This document shows positions 43,506-53,849 of a DNA stretch of 64,000 nt, piece by piece. Below the pieces are notes generated by a model. The model was not told where the DNA came from. It worked only from the letters and a program-made list of their open reading frames with translations, and did no database searches. How positions within the stretch are numbered: the first letter of the stretch is position 1; each line of letters starts with the position of its first letter. The stretch comes from Lunatimonas salinarum (GTDB lineage Bacteria; Bacteroidota; Bacteroidia; Cytophagales; Cyclobacteriaceae), in contig NZ_JACVCV010000003.1 in the NCBI RefSeq assembly GCF_017811155.1, forward strand, positions 310,001-374,000. The letters run 5' to 3'. A program made the translations under genes and the position numbers.

Positions 43506-45060
43506 AGGTATTCTTTTTTACTGATTTGGTTTTGTTTAATTGTTCAATGATGTTGAGCATTTTCTCGGTGGCCTTCATAGCTGCAATGGTCTGATCGCTA
43601 TCCAACCCTTTGGTTTTGAAGATTTTTCCGTAATCCCAGGTAATTACACACTCCACAAAGGCATCTGTCTTTCCACCGGGCGGAATGGAGATATGAAAGT
43701 CTGTCAACTTCGGAAGCTCCTTTTTCAGCGCCTTGTAAATCTTTTTTAGCGCTTTCATAAACGAATCGTACTGACCGTCTCCGGACGCATTCTGTTCGTA
43801 AAATTCGTCGTAAACCTTCATCCGAAGCTGCACAGATGGCTTCAGACCCTTGGAATGCACCATGTGGTACCCATCGATACTGATATCATTTTTGATGCTG
43901 TTATTTTGTAACACATCTGCGATGATATAAGGCAAGTCTTCCGTGGTGACCCGCTCCTTCTTATCCCCCAATTCGATGATTCGTTGAGTCACCCTTGCCA
44001 ACTCGTCCGGCTCCAGGGAAATACCCAATTCCTGTAAATTTTTCAGGATATTGGCTTTTCCGGATGTCTTGCCGAGTGCGTACTTTCGGGTTCTGCCAAA
44101 ACGCTCGGGCAGCAAGTCACTAAAATACAGGTTCTTCTTGTTATCTCCGTCTGCGTGGATTCCTGCAGTCTGTGTAAATACGTTTTCGCCCACTACCGGC
44201 TTGTTTGCCGGGATATGCAGGCCGGAAAACTGTTCTACCAGCTTACTGATCCGATATATCTTATTCTCCTTTACCGAAAGCGTTAAGTCAGTAAAATCCT
44301 TGATTACGGCCACTACCGACTCCAAAGGAGCATTGCCGGTTCGTTCGCCCAAACCGTTGACCGTGGTGTGGATGCCTTTGGCGCCACTTTTCACCGCCTG
44401 TAGCACATTGGCCACGGAAAGGTCGTAGTCGTTATGCGCATGGAAATCAAAATGCACTTTCGGGAACTTGCCTGTAATAAGGTCCAAGAACGTTTTCACT
44501 TCCTCTGGCTGCAGCAGTCCCAAGGTATCCGGAAGCATGATGCGGCGGACCGGTAGGGTGGAAAGAAAATGGATCAGATCCAGGGTGTAGGTCTCCGAAT
44601 TCCGCATGCCATTGCTCCAGTCCTCCAGGTAGACGTTCACTTCTAGCCCATGACTGGCGGCGTAGGATATGCACTTTTCAATTTCTTGAAAGTGCTCCTC
44701 GGGAGTCTTTTTCAATTGGTGGGTCAGGTGATTCAGTGACCCTTTTGTCAACAGGTTCAGCACTTTGGCGCCTGCTTCTACAATCCAGTCAACCGACTTG
44801 GGCGTATCCACAAATCCCAATACTTCCACCCTACCCAAAAACTTCTTCTCCTTGGCCCAACGAGTGATTTTCTTTACTCCCTCCAACTCCCCCTCCGAAA
44901 CCCTGGCAGATGCTACTTCTATCCTGTCCACCTTAAGTTCTTCCAATAGCAACTTGGCTATCTGAAGTTTCTCTGAAGGTAAAAAGGAAACCCCTGAGGT
45001 TTGTTCTCCATCCCTCAGGGTAGTATCCATGATTTCTATTTTCTTCTGACCACTCATCAA
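43474..45060 (-). CDS. Isopropylmalate/citramalate synthase homologue, CimA-like
   Basis: A 528-aa enzyme of the DRE-TIM family that condenses acetyl-CoA with a 2-oxo acid. It has [20 protein letters not shown] at the start, the metal-binding HFDFHAHNDYDLSVANVL near residue 210 and a C-terminal regulatory domain from about residue 390. The length and the opening TSGVSF fit citramalate synthases better than the second homologue (leuA) of the same operon. With pyruvate as acceptor it would give an isoleucine route independent of threonine deaminase. Substrate choice cannot be settled by reading. An alternative call is a second isopropylmalate synthase. Confidence 0.8.
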   Translation of the reverse strand: MMSGQKKIEIMDTTLRDGEQTSGVSFLPSEKLQIAKLLLEELKVDRIEVASARVSEGELEGVKKITRWAKEKKFLGRVEVLGFVDTPKSVDWIVEAGAKVLNLLTKGSLNHLTHQLKKTPEEHFQEIEKCISYAASHGLEVNVYLEDWSNGMRNSETYTLDLIHFLSTLPVRRIMLPDTLGLLQPEEVKTFLDLITGKFPKVHFDFHAHNDYDLSVANVLQAVKSGAKGIHTTVNGLGERTGNAPLESVVAVIKDFTDLTLSVKENKIYRISKLVEQFSGLHIPANKPVVGENVFTQTAGIHADGDNKKNLYFSDLLPERFGRTRKYALGKTSGKANILKNLQELGISLEPDELARVTQRIIELGDKKERVTTEDLPYIIADVLQNNSIKNDISIDGYHMVHSKGLKPSVQLRMKVYDEFYEQNASGDGQYDSFMKALKKIYKALKKELPKLTDFHISIPPGGKTDAFVECVITWDYGKIFKTKGLDSDQTIAAMKATEKMLNIIEQLNKTKSVKKNTYGNEYSPITW

Positions 45061-45126
45061 CAGTATTTAGTAAGTAAAGAAACTAAGTGATTTACCCGAA
45101 CGGAACGACCGGGAGGCCTCTCCGTA

Positions 45127-45720
45127 CTAGGGACGACTTGCTGCAAACTCGGCGACCTCTTGCTTCAAGTTCAACAAGTAATCAATGTCGTCGAATCCGT
45201 TTTTCATGTTTTCCTTCTTGTAGTCATTGATATCGAATGACTCTGATCTTCCGCTACTCACTATCGTGATCGTTTGCGCGTCGATATCTACACGAACTTG
45301 TGTTTGAGGATCCTTTTCCACCTCTGCAAACATTTCCTCCGCAAATTCCGGTGACACCGTAACAGGGAGTACACCGATGTTCAGGCAATTATTCTTAAAG
45401 ATATCGGCAAAAAATGAAGAAACCACACAGCGAAACCCGTAATCATAAATAGCCCATACGGCGTGTTCCCTGCTGGAACCAGATCCAAAGTTTTTACCTG
45501 CAACCAGAATTTTCCCCTCATACGTGGGATCATTCAGGACAAAATCCTTTTTGGGATTCCCGTCGCTGTCGTAGCGCCAATCCCTGAAGAGATTGTCTCC
45601 GAATCCCTTTCTCTCGGTTGCTTTTAGAAACCTAGCGGGAATGATTTGATCCGTGTCCACATTTTCGGTAGGCAGGGGCACTACTCGGCTGGTAAGCACA
45701 TTAAATTTATCGTAAGCCAT
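45127..45720 (-). CDS. leuD: 3-isopropylmalate dehydratase small subunit
   Basis: Swivel-domain subunit, 197 aa, that works with LeuC to isomerise 2- to 3-isopropylmalate. Signatures: NVDTDQIIPARFLK at residues 20-33 and the substrate loop GKNFGSGSSREHAVWAIYDYG near residue 75, then FFADIFKNNCLNIGVLPV. Fifteen nt separate it from leuC upstream. The length matches LeuD and not the shorter archaeal type. Confidence 0.96.
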   Translation of the reverse strand: MAYDKFNVLTSRVVPLPTENVDTDQIIPARFLKATERKGFGDNLFRDWRYDSDGNPKKDFVLNDPTYEGKILVAGKNFGSGSSREHAVWAIYDYGFRCVVSSFFADIFKNNCLNIGVLPVTVSPEFAEEMFAEVEKDPQTQVRVDIDAQTITIVSSGRSESFDINDYKKENMKNGFDDIDYLLNLKQEVAEFAASRP

Positions 45721-45735
45721 GATGCAAAGTCGTTA

Positions 45736-47142
45736 TCAGTTATCAAATATTTCACGTGGGTCAGCAATTTCCCCAGCAATCGCCACGGCAGCCACAGTCA
45801 ACGGGCTGGCCAGTAAAGTACGTGCACCAGGACCTTGACGTCCTTCGAAATTGCGGTTCGAAGTAGAAACGGCATATTTTCCAGAAGGAATCTTGTCGTC
45901 GTTCATCGCCAGACAGGCAGAACAACCCGGCTGCCTCAATTTGAATCCAGCCTCTTCCAAGATGGCAACCAAACCTTCTTCGATGGCCTTCTTCTCTACT
46001 TCCCGCGAACCCGGTACAATCCAAGCGGTGATATTATCTGCCTTCTTCTTTCCTTTTACAAATTGGGCTACCGACCGGATGTCTTCGATTCGGCCGTTGG
46101 TACAACTCCCTACAAAGACATAGTCCACCTTTTTCCCTTTGATTGGGTCACCGGGGTTGAATCCCATATAGTCCAAGGACTTCAAATAGGTCTTCTTAGT
46201 ACTGCCATCCATTCCTTCTGTGGTTGGAATAATGTCCTTTACCTTAATTCCCATGCCTGGATTGGTACCGTAGGTGATCATAGGCTCGATATCGGCAGCG
46301 TCGTAGTGATACTCCAAGTCAAATACTGCACCCTCGTCGGTTTTAAGGGTCTTCCAGTTGGCAACCGCTTTGTCCCAGTCTTCGCCCTTTGGAACATATT
46401 GTTTGCCCTCCAGGTAGTTAAACGTGGTATCATCCGGTGCTATGAGACCTCCTCTGGCACCCATTTCGATGCTCATGTTACAGATGGTCATCCTGGCTTC
46501 CATACTCAGGTTTCGGATGGCACTTCCGGCATATTCGATAAAGTAGCCAGTTCCTCCACTCGCAGAGATTTTAGAGATGATGTACAAGATGATATCCTTG
46601 GAGGTAACACCCTTGCCAAGTTCACCGTCTACCGTGATGCGCATCTTTTTTGGCTTGGCCTGCATGATACACTGCGTCGCAAGGACCATTTCCACCTCTG
46701 ATGTACCGATCCCGAATGCGATGGTACCAAAGGCACCGTGGGTAGAAGTATGGCTGTCTCCACAGACAATGGTCATTCCGGGCTGAGTCACGCCAAGCTC
46801 GGGACCGATTACGTGTACAATACCGTGATGATCTGTACCCAAATCATGCAGTTCTATGCCATATTTCTTGCAGTTCTCGCGCAGCTTATCCACCTGCATA
46901 CGGGAGAGCTTATCCTTGATGGTCTTGTCCTGATCTACCGTAGGAACGTTGTGGTCGGGAGTCGCAATGGTCCTCTCGGGATACAATACCGGCACGCCAC
47001 GTTGCTCCAGGTTAAGGAAAGCCACGGGGCTGGTCACTTCGTGAATAAAGTGCTTGTCTATAAAAAAGACATCGGGACCATTTGGGATTGATTTCACCAC
47101 GTGGGCATCCCAAATCTTATCAAATAAGGTTTTCTTTTCCAT
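45736..47142 (-). CDS. leuC: 3-isopropylmalate dehydratase large subunit
   Basis: Aconitase-fold subunit of 468 aa carrying the 4Fe-4S cluster. The probable ligands are Cys in [14 protein letters not shown] near residue 349 and in [10 protein letters not shown] near residue 410. Other signatures are [20 protein letters not shown] near residue 133 and the closing [19 protein letters not shown]. It acts with leuD, which follows directly, in leucine synthesis and probably in the parallel methylmalate steps. Confidence 0.97.
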   Translation of the reverse strand: MEKKTLFDKIWDAHVVKSIPNGPDVFFIDKHFIHEVTSPVAFLNLEQRGVPVLYPERTIATPDHNVPTVDQDKTIKDKLSRMQVDKLRENCKKYGIELHDLGTDHHGIVHVIGPELGVTQPGMTIVCGDSHTSTHGAFGTIAFGIGTSEVEMVLATQCIMQAKPKKMRITVDGELGKGVTSKDIILYIISKISASGGTGYFIEYAGSAIRNLSMEARMTICNMSIEMGARGGLIAPDDTTFNYLEGKQYVPKGEDWDKAVANWKTLKTDEGAVFDLEYHYDAADIEPMITYGTNPGMGIKVKDIIPTTEGMDGSTKKTYLKSLDYMGFNPGDPIKGKKVDYVFVGSCTNGRIEDIRSVAQFVKGKKKADNITAWIVPGSREVEKKAIEEGLVAILEEAGFKLRQPGCSACLAMNDDKIPSGKYAVSTSNRNFEGRQGPGARTLLASPLTVAAVAIAGEIADPREIFDN

Positions 47143-47161
47143 TCTGCTTACTACTGTTTAC

Positions 47162-48667
47162 TCATTTTTGCTTTACCGGCAGCTTGTTTAAGGCATCTAC
47201 AAATGCCTTGGCCGAGGCCAGTACGATATCGGTTTCGGAGGCAAAGCCGTGATAGGGCTTTCCTTCACTCATTAGTCTCATGTGTACTTTACAGGTGTCA
47301 TCACTTCCCTTGGTCATGGCTTGAATCAAAAATTCGTCCAAGATCACTTGGTGCGGGATCACCTGCTTGATGGATTTTATCACGGCATCCACCGGTCCGT
47401 TTCCTGATGCCGCTCCATGGCGTCGGGATCCACCCAAGGAAAGGGTGATGGAAGCACTTGCCTCCTTGCCTTCCGCACCCTGATAGGCCACCTCTTCTAG
47501 GGTAATCAGGGCCGAATGATCCATGTGCTCACCCATTAGGGACAGCAATTCCTTTCTGCCAATATCGCGTTTACTATCCGCTAATACCAAAAAACGTTCG
47601 TACACCTCATCCAGTTCACTGCCTTCCATGGGAAATCCAAGTAAACCCAAGTGGTGCTTGAGGGCCGCCCTGCCACTGCGCGCAGTAAGTACAATGGAGG
47701 AATCCTCCACCCCCACCTCTTTGGGGTCGATGATTTCATAGTTCTCCCGGTTTTTCAATACCCCATCTTGGTGTATTCCGGAGGAATGGGCAAAGGCATT
47801 TCTCCCCACAATCGCCTTGTTGGGCTGTATGGGCATGTTCATCAGCTTGGAAATAATCCGGCTGGTTTCGTATATTCGTTGGGTGACAATACCGGTAGTC
47901 ACTGGTATCTCCTTGTGGCTCTTGATAGCCATTACGACTTCCTCCAGGGAGGTGTTGCCGGCCCTTTCGCCGATTCCATTCATGGTCACTTCCACCTGAC
48001 GCGCACCGTTCATAACCCCTGCCAGCGTGTTGGCTGTCGCGAGCCCTAGGTCGTTGTGGCAATGAGTTGCAATGATCGCTTGATCTATATTGGAAACCTG
48101 CTCTTTTAACAGCCTTATGATCGCTCCATACTGTTCCGGCAGGCAGTAGCCGGTTGTATCTGGTATGTTTACTACCCGGGCGCCAGCAGCAATCACCGCT
48201 TCAACCATCCGAACCAGGTAGTCTGGATCTGCCCTTCCGGCGTCCTCTGCGTAAAACTCCACTTCCTCTACCAGATTCCGAGCAAACTTCACGGCCTTCA
48301 CAGCACGCTCCATCACGGCCTCCGGCGTGCTGCGGAGTTTGTGTTGAATATGGTAGCCGGAGACCCCTATCCCCGTGTGAATTCTTCCACGCTTGGCATA
48401 TTTTAAGGAATCTGCGGCTACCTGTATATCCTTTTCAACCGCTCTTGAAAGAGCGCAAATAATAGGATTAGATACTGCCTTTGATATTTCCATGACCGAA
48501 TTGAAATCTCCAGGACTGGATATCGGAAAACCTGCTTCCAATACATCCACCCCCAGCGCTTCCAAGGCTTGGGCTACAGTGATTTTCTCCGCGGTGTTTA
48601 ACTGGCAACCGGGAACCTGCTCCCCATCCCTTAGGGTCGTATCAAATATCCAAAGCTTATCTGCCAT
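47162..48667 (-). CDS. leuA: 2-isopropylmalate synthase
   Basis: First committed enzyme of leucine synthesis: acetyl-CoA plus 2-oxoisovalerate to 2-isopropylmalate. The 501-aa protein has [17 protein letters not shown] at the start, the metal site [17 protein letters not shown] near residue 200 and [16 protein letters not shown] near residue 228. A C-terminal leucine-binding regulatory domain follows from about residue 385 ([16 protein letters not shown]). It lies between ilvC and leuC with gaps of 6 and 19 nt. Feedback inhibition by leucine is expected from the intact regulatory domain. Confidence 0.95.
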   Translation of the reverse strand: MADKLWIFDTTLRDGEQVPGCQLNTAEKITVAQALEALGVDVLEAGFPISSPGDFNSVMEISKAVSNPIICALSRAVEKDIQVAADSLKYAKRGRIHTGIGVSGYHIQHKLRSTPEAVMERAVKAVKFARNLVEEVEFYAEDAGRADPDYLVRMVEAVIAAGARVVNIPDTTGYCLPEQYGAIIRLLKEQVSNIDQAIIATHCHNDLGLATANTLAGVMNGARQVEVTMNGIGERAGNTSLEEVVMAIKSHKEIPVTTGIVTQRIYETSRIISKLMNMPIQPNKAIVGRNAFAHSSGIHQDGVLKNRENYEIIDPKEVGVEDSSIVLTARSGRAALKHHLGLLGFPMEGSELDEVYERFLVLADSKRDIGRKELLSLMGEHMDHSALITLEEVAYQGAEGKEASASITLSLGGSRRHGAASGNGPVDAVIKSIKQVIPHQVILDEFLIQAMTKGSDDTCKVHMRLMSEGKPYHGFASETDIVLASAKAFVDALNKLPVKQK

Positions 48668-48673
48668 AGTTAG

Positions 48674-49717
48674 TTAGTTATTCTCCGGTCTCAACTTGCG
48701 GACAACGGCTCCTGCCTGCCACATTTCTGATTCCCTCAATTCCTTCAACTCCTCTTCCAATTTCACCCTGTAATCCGACTTGCTATTGGACTCGATGGAT
48801 TTGGCTGCTTCTTGACCGGTCTTGACGCTATTATAGAGCTGCTCAAACACGGGCTTGGTAGCGTCTCTAAAAGGCTTCCACCAGTCCAATGCTCCACGCT
48901 GCGCTGTGGTCGAACAGTTGGCATACATCCAATCCATACCGTTTTCAGCTACAAGAGGCATCAAACTTTGGGTCAACTCCTCTACAGTTTCATTAAAAGC
49001 CTCTGAAGGCGTGTGGCCATTTGCCCGCAACACTTCGTATTGCGCTGCAAAGATTCCCTGGATTGCTCCCATTAACGTACCTCTTTCACCGGTAAGATCG
49101 GAAGTCACTTCTCTGTAGAAGTCGGTTTCAAACAGGTAACCGGAACCTACGCCGATACCCAAGGCGACTACGCGATCCTTTGCACGTCCCGTAGCATCTT
49201 GGTAGATCGCATAGGAAGAGTTCAGGCCACGCCCCTCTACAAACATCCTTCTCAGGGAAGTACCGGATCCCTTAGGAGCCACCAAAATCACATCCACATC
49301 CGCAGGAGGCACGATGCCCGTCTGATCTTTGTAGGTGATACCAAACCCATGAGAAAAATAAAGCGCCTTACCAGGAGTAAGGTGTTTTTTCACCGTAGGC
49401 CAAAGGGAAATCTGTCCTGCATCGGACAACAAAAACTGAAGAATAGTACCTTTTTCACAAGCTTCTTCCAAGTCAAAAAGTGTCTCGCCGGGCACCCAGC
49501 CATCTGCAACTGCTTTGTCCCATGTTTTAGAGTCTTTACGCTGACCAACGATCACGTTAAAGCCATTGTCTTTCAAGTTTAAGGCTTGACCAGGACCCTG
49601 CACGCCATAACCCAACACGGCAATGACCTCATCTTTCAAAATTTCCTTTGCTTTGTCAAGAGGAAATTCCTCCCGGGTAACCACATTTTCTTCAACTGTA
49701 CCGAATTTCAGTTTCAT
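48674..49717 (-). CDS. ilvC: Ketol-acid reductoisomerase
   Basis: Converts acetolactate and acetohydroxybutyrate to the dihydroxy acids using NAD(P)H and Mg2+. The 347-aa protein has a Rossmann start IAVLGYGVQGPGQALNLKD near residue 33, where the common GYGSQGHA reads GYGVQGPG. A helical C-terminal domain carries the acidic metal ligands (LTGERGTLMGAIQGIFAAQYE). The length is near the class I form. Upstream ilvN is 27 nt away. Confidence 0.95.
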   Translation of the reverse strand: MKLKFGTVEENVVTREEFPLDKAKEILKDEVIAVLGYGVQGPGQALNLKDNGFNVIVGQRKDSKTWDKAVADGWVPGETLFDLEEACEKGTILQFLLSDAGQISLWPTVKKHLTPGKALYFSHGFGITYKDQTGIVPPADVDVILVAPKGSGTSLRRMFVEGRGLNSSYAIYQDATGRAKDRVVALGIGVGSGYLFETDFYREVTSDLTGERGTLMGAIQGIFAAQYEVLRANGHTPSEAFNETVEELTQSLMPLVAENGMDWMYANCSTTAQRGALDWWKPFRDATKPVFEQLYNSVKTGQEAAKSIESNSKSDYRVKLEEELKELRESEMWQAGAVVRKLRPENN

Positions 49718-49744
49718 AATTGTATAGTAAAATTTGTTTGGTGT

Positions 49745-50242
49745 TTATAAATATTTATCGATTGTCTCCATGGGTTTGGCCACTGCCACGCGACCCGAGC
49801 GTACAAATTCCAATACATTGAAGTCCTTTAGGACTTCAAGGAGTTCTTGTGTGTCTTCCTTATGACCGGTAAGCTCCACCACTACGAAATCCTTTTCGGC
49901 GGAAATTATACGGGCATTGTATTGTCGGATTACTTTTTCCAAACCGGGCTCCAAACTGTGGGTAGGTATCTTGTAGAGGGCAATCTCCTGAAAAACCATC
50001 TGATCGTCCACGTAATAAAAGGCTTTGATTACATCAATAATCTTGTCTATCTGCTTGGAAAGCTGAATAATCTGCGCTTCGGTAGTGGTCACTTCTATGG
50101 TGATCCGGTAGATCCCTTCCTCACGGCTCTCCGAGGCGGTGAATCCATCTATATTAATTCCCCTCCGGGTAAAGATCATCGTGATTCGGCTGAGAATACC
50201 GATGAAGTTCTCTGTAAAAACAGAAATCGTATATCGCTTCAT
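49745..50242 (-). CDS. ilvN: Acetolactate synthase small (regulatory) subunit
   Basis: Regulatory partner of IlvB, 165 aa. An N-terminal ACT domain (TISVFTENFIGILSRITMIF, RRGINIDGFTASES) binds valine in the family, and a C-terminal ALS-type domain (ELTGHKEDTQELLEVLKDF) follows. It starts 14 nt after ilvB. ilvH would be an equivalent name. Confidence 0.94.
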   Translation of the reverse strand: MKRYTISVFTENFIGILSRITMIFTRRGINIDGFTASESREEGIYRITIEVTTTEAQIIQLSKQIDKIIDVIKAFYYVDDQMVFQEIALYKIPTHSLEPGLEKVIRQYNARIISAEKDFVVVELTGHKEDTQELLEVLKDFNVLEFVRSGRVAVAKPMETIDKYL

Positions 50243-50256
50243 AATTGGGTAATGTC

Positions 50257-51951
50257 TTAACTGAGTCGTACTTCTTCTACTGAGCTGCCCGCGGCTATCA
50301 TGGGAAACACGTTATCTTCCTTCTCGACCACCACTTCCAGGAAGTAAGGGCCTTCGTGAATAAACATCTCTGCCACGGCGTTTCTCAGGTCTTCCCTTTT
50401 TTCCACCTTCCGAACCTTGAAGCGGTAAGCTTCGGCTATCTTTGGGAAGTCGGGGTTTTCCAACTCGGTAAATGAATAACGCTTTTCAAAAAACAACTGC
50501 TGCCACTGCCGCACCATTCCCAGGAAGTTGTTATTTAGCAAGACTACCTTTACCGGTGCTTTGGTCTGCATAATGGTGCCCAACTCCTGAATGGTCATCT
50601 GTATGCCACCGTCCCCAACCACGCAAACCACTTGGCGATTGTAATCGTGCAGCTGTGCCCCCAAGGCGGCGGGAAGCGCAAAACCCATGGTCCCTAATCC
50701 ACCGGAGGTTACTTGTGTCCGGGAGGTTTTATACTCAAAATAACGCCAGGCGATCATTTGATGTTGCCCCACATCTGTTACCAAGATGGCATCGTCTGCC
50801 TTAAACTCATTGACATGACGGATCACCTCCCCCATGGTGAGGCCTTCCTTGGTAGGTAAAAGGTCATTACCAATAACGACACGTTTTTCCTCCGCTTCGA
50901 GCTCCCGGAATTTGGCGATCCAGTCTTCATGCTTGCGCTCACTGACCATCTCCGTAAGCTTGGCAAGGGTCTCCTTGCAGTTACCCAATACAGGCGCTGT
51001 ACAGGTTACATTCTTATCAATTTCAGCAGGATCCAATTCGAGGTGAACGACCTTTGCCTGCTTCGCATAACGGCTCAAATCCCCCGTTACCCGGTCATCA
51101 AAACGCATCCCCACAGCGATCAAGACGTCGCATTGATTGGTCAGCAAATTGGGACCATAATTCCCATGCATACCCAATTTCCCCACGTAGTTAGGATGCT
51201 CCTCTGAAAGGGCTCCTGTTCCTAACAACGTGCAGGCTGCCGGAATACCCGTCTTATCCAAGAAATCTTTCAATTCTTGCTCTGCCCTTCCGATCAATAC
51301 ACCTTGTCCATACAACAAGTAGGGACGCTTAGCTTCGTTGATCAATGCTGCTGCCTTCGTCACCTGCCCATCATCCACTTTGGGATATGGTTTGTAGGAG
51401 CGAATATTCAGACAGGGCACGTAATTAAAGTCTCCCAAATCATTCTGGGCGTTTTTCGTAATATCAATGAGCACCGGTCCGGGACGTCCGGAACGGGCTA
51501 TGTGAAAGCCTTTGGCAATGGCCGGAGCGATGTCCTCCACCCGCTGTACCTGTATGTTCCACTTAGTACCAGGCATGGACATGCCGACCACGTCGGTTTC
51601 CTGAAATGCGTCAGTTCCTAGCAGATGGGCAAAGACTTGTCCGGTAATGCAGACCAAGGGCGTGCTGTCGATCAAGGCATCTGCCAAACCTGTAATCAGA
51701 TTGGTAGCGCCGGGACCAGAAGTTGCCATGCAGACGCCCACTTTACCGGAAACTCTCGCATACCCCTGCGCAGCGTGGATTGCTCCTTGCTCGTGACGGG
51801 TCAGGATATGCTGAATCTGGTCTTCATAATCATACAGCGCATCGTATACGGGCATAATTGCACCACCGGGATAGCCAAAGATGAATTTTGCATTCTCGGC
51901 GATCAGGGATCGAATAACGATGTCAGCCCCTCTTATTCTAGAATCTTTCAT
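50257..51951 (-). CDS. ilvB: Acetolactate synthase large (catalytic) subunit
   Basis: Thiamine-diphosphate enzyme of 564 aa that joins two pyruvates, or pyruvate and 2-oxobutyrate. Catalytic Glu is in LTRHEQGAIHAAQGYAR near residue 49, the FAD/middle domain is at about 190-330, and the ThDP-Mg motif is VVGDGGIQMTIQELGT near residue 440 followed by LLNNNFLG. It follows ilvD with a 5-nt gap and precedes ilvN. Confidence 0.96.
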   Translation of the reverse strand: MKDSRIRGADIVIRSLIAENAKFIFGYPGGAIMPVYDALYDYEDQIQHILTRHEQGAIHAAQGYARVSGKVGVCMATSGPGATNLITGLADALIDSTPLVCITGQVFAHLLGTDAFQETDVVGMSMPGTKWNIQVQRVEDIAPAIAKGFHIARSGRPGPVLIDITKNAQNDLGDFNYVPCLNIRSYKPYPKVDDGQVTKAAALINEAKRPYLLYGQGVLIGRAEQELKDFLDKTGIPAACTLLGTGALSEEHPNYVGKLGMHGNYGPNLLTNQCDVLIAVGMRFDDRVTGDLSRYAKQAKVVHLELDPAEIDKNVTCTAPVLGNCKETLAKLTEMVSERKHEDWIAKFRELEAEEKRVVIGNDLLPTKEGLTMGEVIRHVNEFKADDAILVTDVGQHQMIAWRYFEYKTSRTQVTSGGLGTMGFALPAALGAQLHDYNRQVVCVVGDGGIQMTIQELGTIMQTKAPVKVVLLNNNFLGMVRQWQQLFFEKRYSFTELENPDFPKIAEAYRFKVRKVEKREDLRNAVAEMFIHEGPYFLEVVVEKEDNVFPMIAAGSSVEEVRLS

Positions 51952-51956
51952 AATTA

Positions 51957-53639
51957 TTATCCATTATCAGTAATACATCCTTCCGATGCTGTAGATACTA
52001 ACTGAGAATATTTTTTTAACGTTCCACTTAGGTGGCTCAAGTCTTTATTTTTCCAATTTTTTCTGCGCTTTTCGAACTCTTCTTCGGTCACGTTGCAGCT
52101 GATGGTCAGTGTATCTGCATCAATAGTGATCTCATCCCCATTTTGGATCAATCCTATTGGACCTCCCATATAGGCTTCGGGAGTCACGTGTCCTACTACA
52201 AATCCGTGTGTTCCTCCGGAAAACCGTCCATCGGTGATCAACGCCACATCTGCACCCAAACCACCGCCAATGATGATCGATGTTGGCTTTAACATTTCGG
52301 GCATACCAGGGCCTCCTTTCGGACCCACGTAACGTATGACCACCACATCACCCTTTTCGACCTGCTTGGCTTTCATGGCTTCATTGGCTTCGTGTTCGCT
52401 GTCGTACACCTTGGCTTTACCGGTAAAAGATTTGCCTTCCTTCCCGGAGATCTTAGCCACAGAACCTTCTGGAGCGAGGTTTCCAGTAAGGACACACAAG
52501 TGTCCCGTTTCCTTCAATGGCTGTTCTATCGGGTGGATAACAGACTCTTTGGAGGGCACCAATGCCGGCACATCCTTCAAATTCTCTGCCAAGGTCTTGC
52601 CCGTCACGGTCATGCAGTCGCCATGGAGAAGTCCTTTGTCCAAAAAGTATTTCATAAATGCCGGTAGACCTCCAATCTCGTGCAAATCTTCCATCATAAA
52701 TTTACCACTGGGTTTGAAATCGCCCAGCACCGGAGTCTCCGCATTGATTCGCTTGAAATCCTCCAGCGTAAAGTCCAAACCGGCAGTCCTTGCAATCGCC
52801 AGTAAGTGCAATACCGCATTGGTGCTGCCACCTAATGCAACCACTACCCTAACGGCATTTTCAAGGCTTTTTTGAGTGACTATATCCTTGGGCTTAATAT
52901 CCTTTTCTAACAACAGCTTTATGTACTCACCTGCATCTTGACATTCTTTTCGCTTTTCGGGCGAAGTCGCCGGATTGGTAGAACTGTAAGGAAGCGAAAG
53001 TCCCATCGCTTCAATGGCTGAAGACATCGTGTTGGCGGTATACATGCCTCCGCAGGCACCGGCACCGGGACAGGCGTTTTTTATCACGCCCATGTAATCC
53101 TCGTCACTTATCTCGTTTTTGATCTTTTTACCGTATGCTTCAAAGGCCGACACGATATTCAACTTTTCGTTTTTGTACTTTCCGGAACGAATCGTACCAC
53201 CATACACCATGATGGCGGGGCGATTTACCCGCAGCATACCCATGACCGCACCTGGCATGTTCTTATCACAGCCTGCCACCGCTACGATACCATCAAAAGA
53301 ATGCCCTAATATAAATGACTCGATAGAATCCGCGATGATCTCCCGGGATGGAAGGCTGTACCGCATGCCTGCCGTACCCATGGAGATACCGTCACTGATA
53401 CCGATGGTGTTGAACACCAATCCAGTAAGTTTTGCCTTGACGGTGGCGTCTTTGATCTCCCTGGCAAAATCGTTCAGGTGCATGTTACAGGGGTTGCTCT
53501 CGTACCCACAGCTTGCTACGCCCACAAAGGGCTGCTTCATCTTTTGGTCCGTGAGGCCGGTAGCATAAAGCATGGCCATTGCAGCAGGGTTCTCCTGATT
53601 ATCACTTACTTCCCAGCTGTATTTTTTCGAGTTGCTCAT
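51957..53639 (-). CDS. ilvD: Dihydroxy-acid dehydratase
   Basis: Iron-sulfur dehydratase of 560 aa giving the 2-oxo acids for valine and isoleucine. Cys ligands are visible in [16 protein letters not shown] near residue 122 and [16 protein letters not shown] near residue 190, with a third likely in [16 protein letters not shown] near residue 47. The C-terminal [19 protein letters not shown] is typical. It is the first structural gene of the operon, directly behind the attenuator. Confidence 0.96.
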   Translation of the reverse strand: MSNSKKYSWEVSDNQENPAAMAMLYATGLTDQKMKQPFVGVASCGYESNPCNMHLNDFAREIKDATVKAKLTGLVFNTIGISDGISMGTAGMRYSLPSREIIADSIESFILGHSFDGIVAVAGCDKNMPGAVMGMLRVNRPAIMVYGGTIRSGKYKNEKLNIVSAFEAYGKKIKNEISDEDYMGVIKNACPGAGACGGMYTANTMSSAIEAMGLSLPYSSTNPATSPEKRKECQDAGEYIKLLLEKDIKPKDIVTQKSLENAVRVVVALGGSTNAVLHLLAIARTAGLDFTLEDFKRINAETPVLGDFKPSGKFMMEDLHEIGGLPAFMKYFLDKGLLHGDCMTVTGKTLAENLKDVPALVPSKESVIHPIEQPLKETGHLCVLTGNLAPEGSVAKISGKEGKSFTGKAKVYDSEHEANEAMKAKQVEKGDVVVIRYVGPKGGPGMPEMLKPTSIIIGGGLGADVALITDGRFSGGTHGFVVGHVTPEAYMGGPIGLIQNGDEITIDADTLTISCNVTEEEFEKRRKNWKNKDLSHLSGTLKKYSQLVSTASEGCITDNG

Positions 53640-53670
53640 CTGATTCCTGAATAGTTTGTTAATTGCTTAT

Positions 53671-53703
53671 AAAAAAAAGTGCTTCACCTGGATGAAGCAC
53701 TTT
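53671..53703 (-). terminator. Attenuator terminator of the ilv-leu operon
   Basis: On the minus strand AAAGTGCTTCA, loop TCCAGG, TGAAGCACTTT, then more T (eight in a row). The 5' arm GTGCTTCA can instead pair with TGAAGCGC at 53744-53737 (one G-U pair), forming an antiterminator. It lies 32 nt before the ilvD start. Confidence 0.88.
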
Positions 53704-53731
53704 ACTGTTTTGTTCTAATTTCTATACAATA

Positions 53732-53796
53732 GTTCAGCGCTTCACCTTTTTTGGATGAGAATGACGACAAGGCTAATAATGCTGACGATGCTGAAC
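53732..53796 (-). promoter_or_regulatory. Alternative pairing segments 1 and 2 of the ilv attenuator
   Basis: GTTCAGC (53796-53790, inside the leader peptide codons) pairs perfectly with GCTGAAC (53738-53732). The neighbouring TGAAGCGC (53744-53737) overlaps the leader stop codon and pairs with the 5' arm of the terminator. A ribosome stalled on the Ile/Val/Leu codons would free segment 2 to form the antiterminator. Confidence 0.82.
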
Positions 53797-53798
53797 AT
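53742..53798 (-). CDS. Ile/Val/Leu-rich leader peptide of the ilv-leu operon
   Basis: An 18-codon frame, MFSIVSIISLVVILIQKR, ending in TGA. Ten of its 18 residues are Ile (5), Val (3) or Leu (2), mostly in a run just before the segment-2 pairing region. This is what a translation-sensing attenuator for branched-chain amino acids needs. It lies between the promoter at 53850-53880 and the attenuator hairpin. It is too short for routine gene calling and is probably not functional as a protein. Confidence 0.88.
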   Translation of the reverse strand: MFSIVSIISLVVILIQKR

Positions 53799-53849
53799 AC
53801 CTAATATCTGATTTGGGGTCTTTCGTGGCCTATGTTGCGTTTGATTATG

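Noticed and set aside
45835-46701. Long open frame on the plus strand opposite leuC
   Set aside because: It is antisense to a well-supported leuC and its translation has no recognisable domain.
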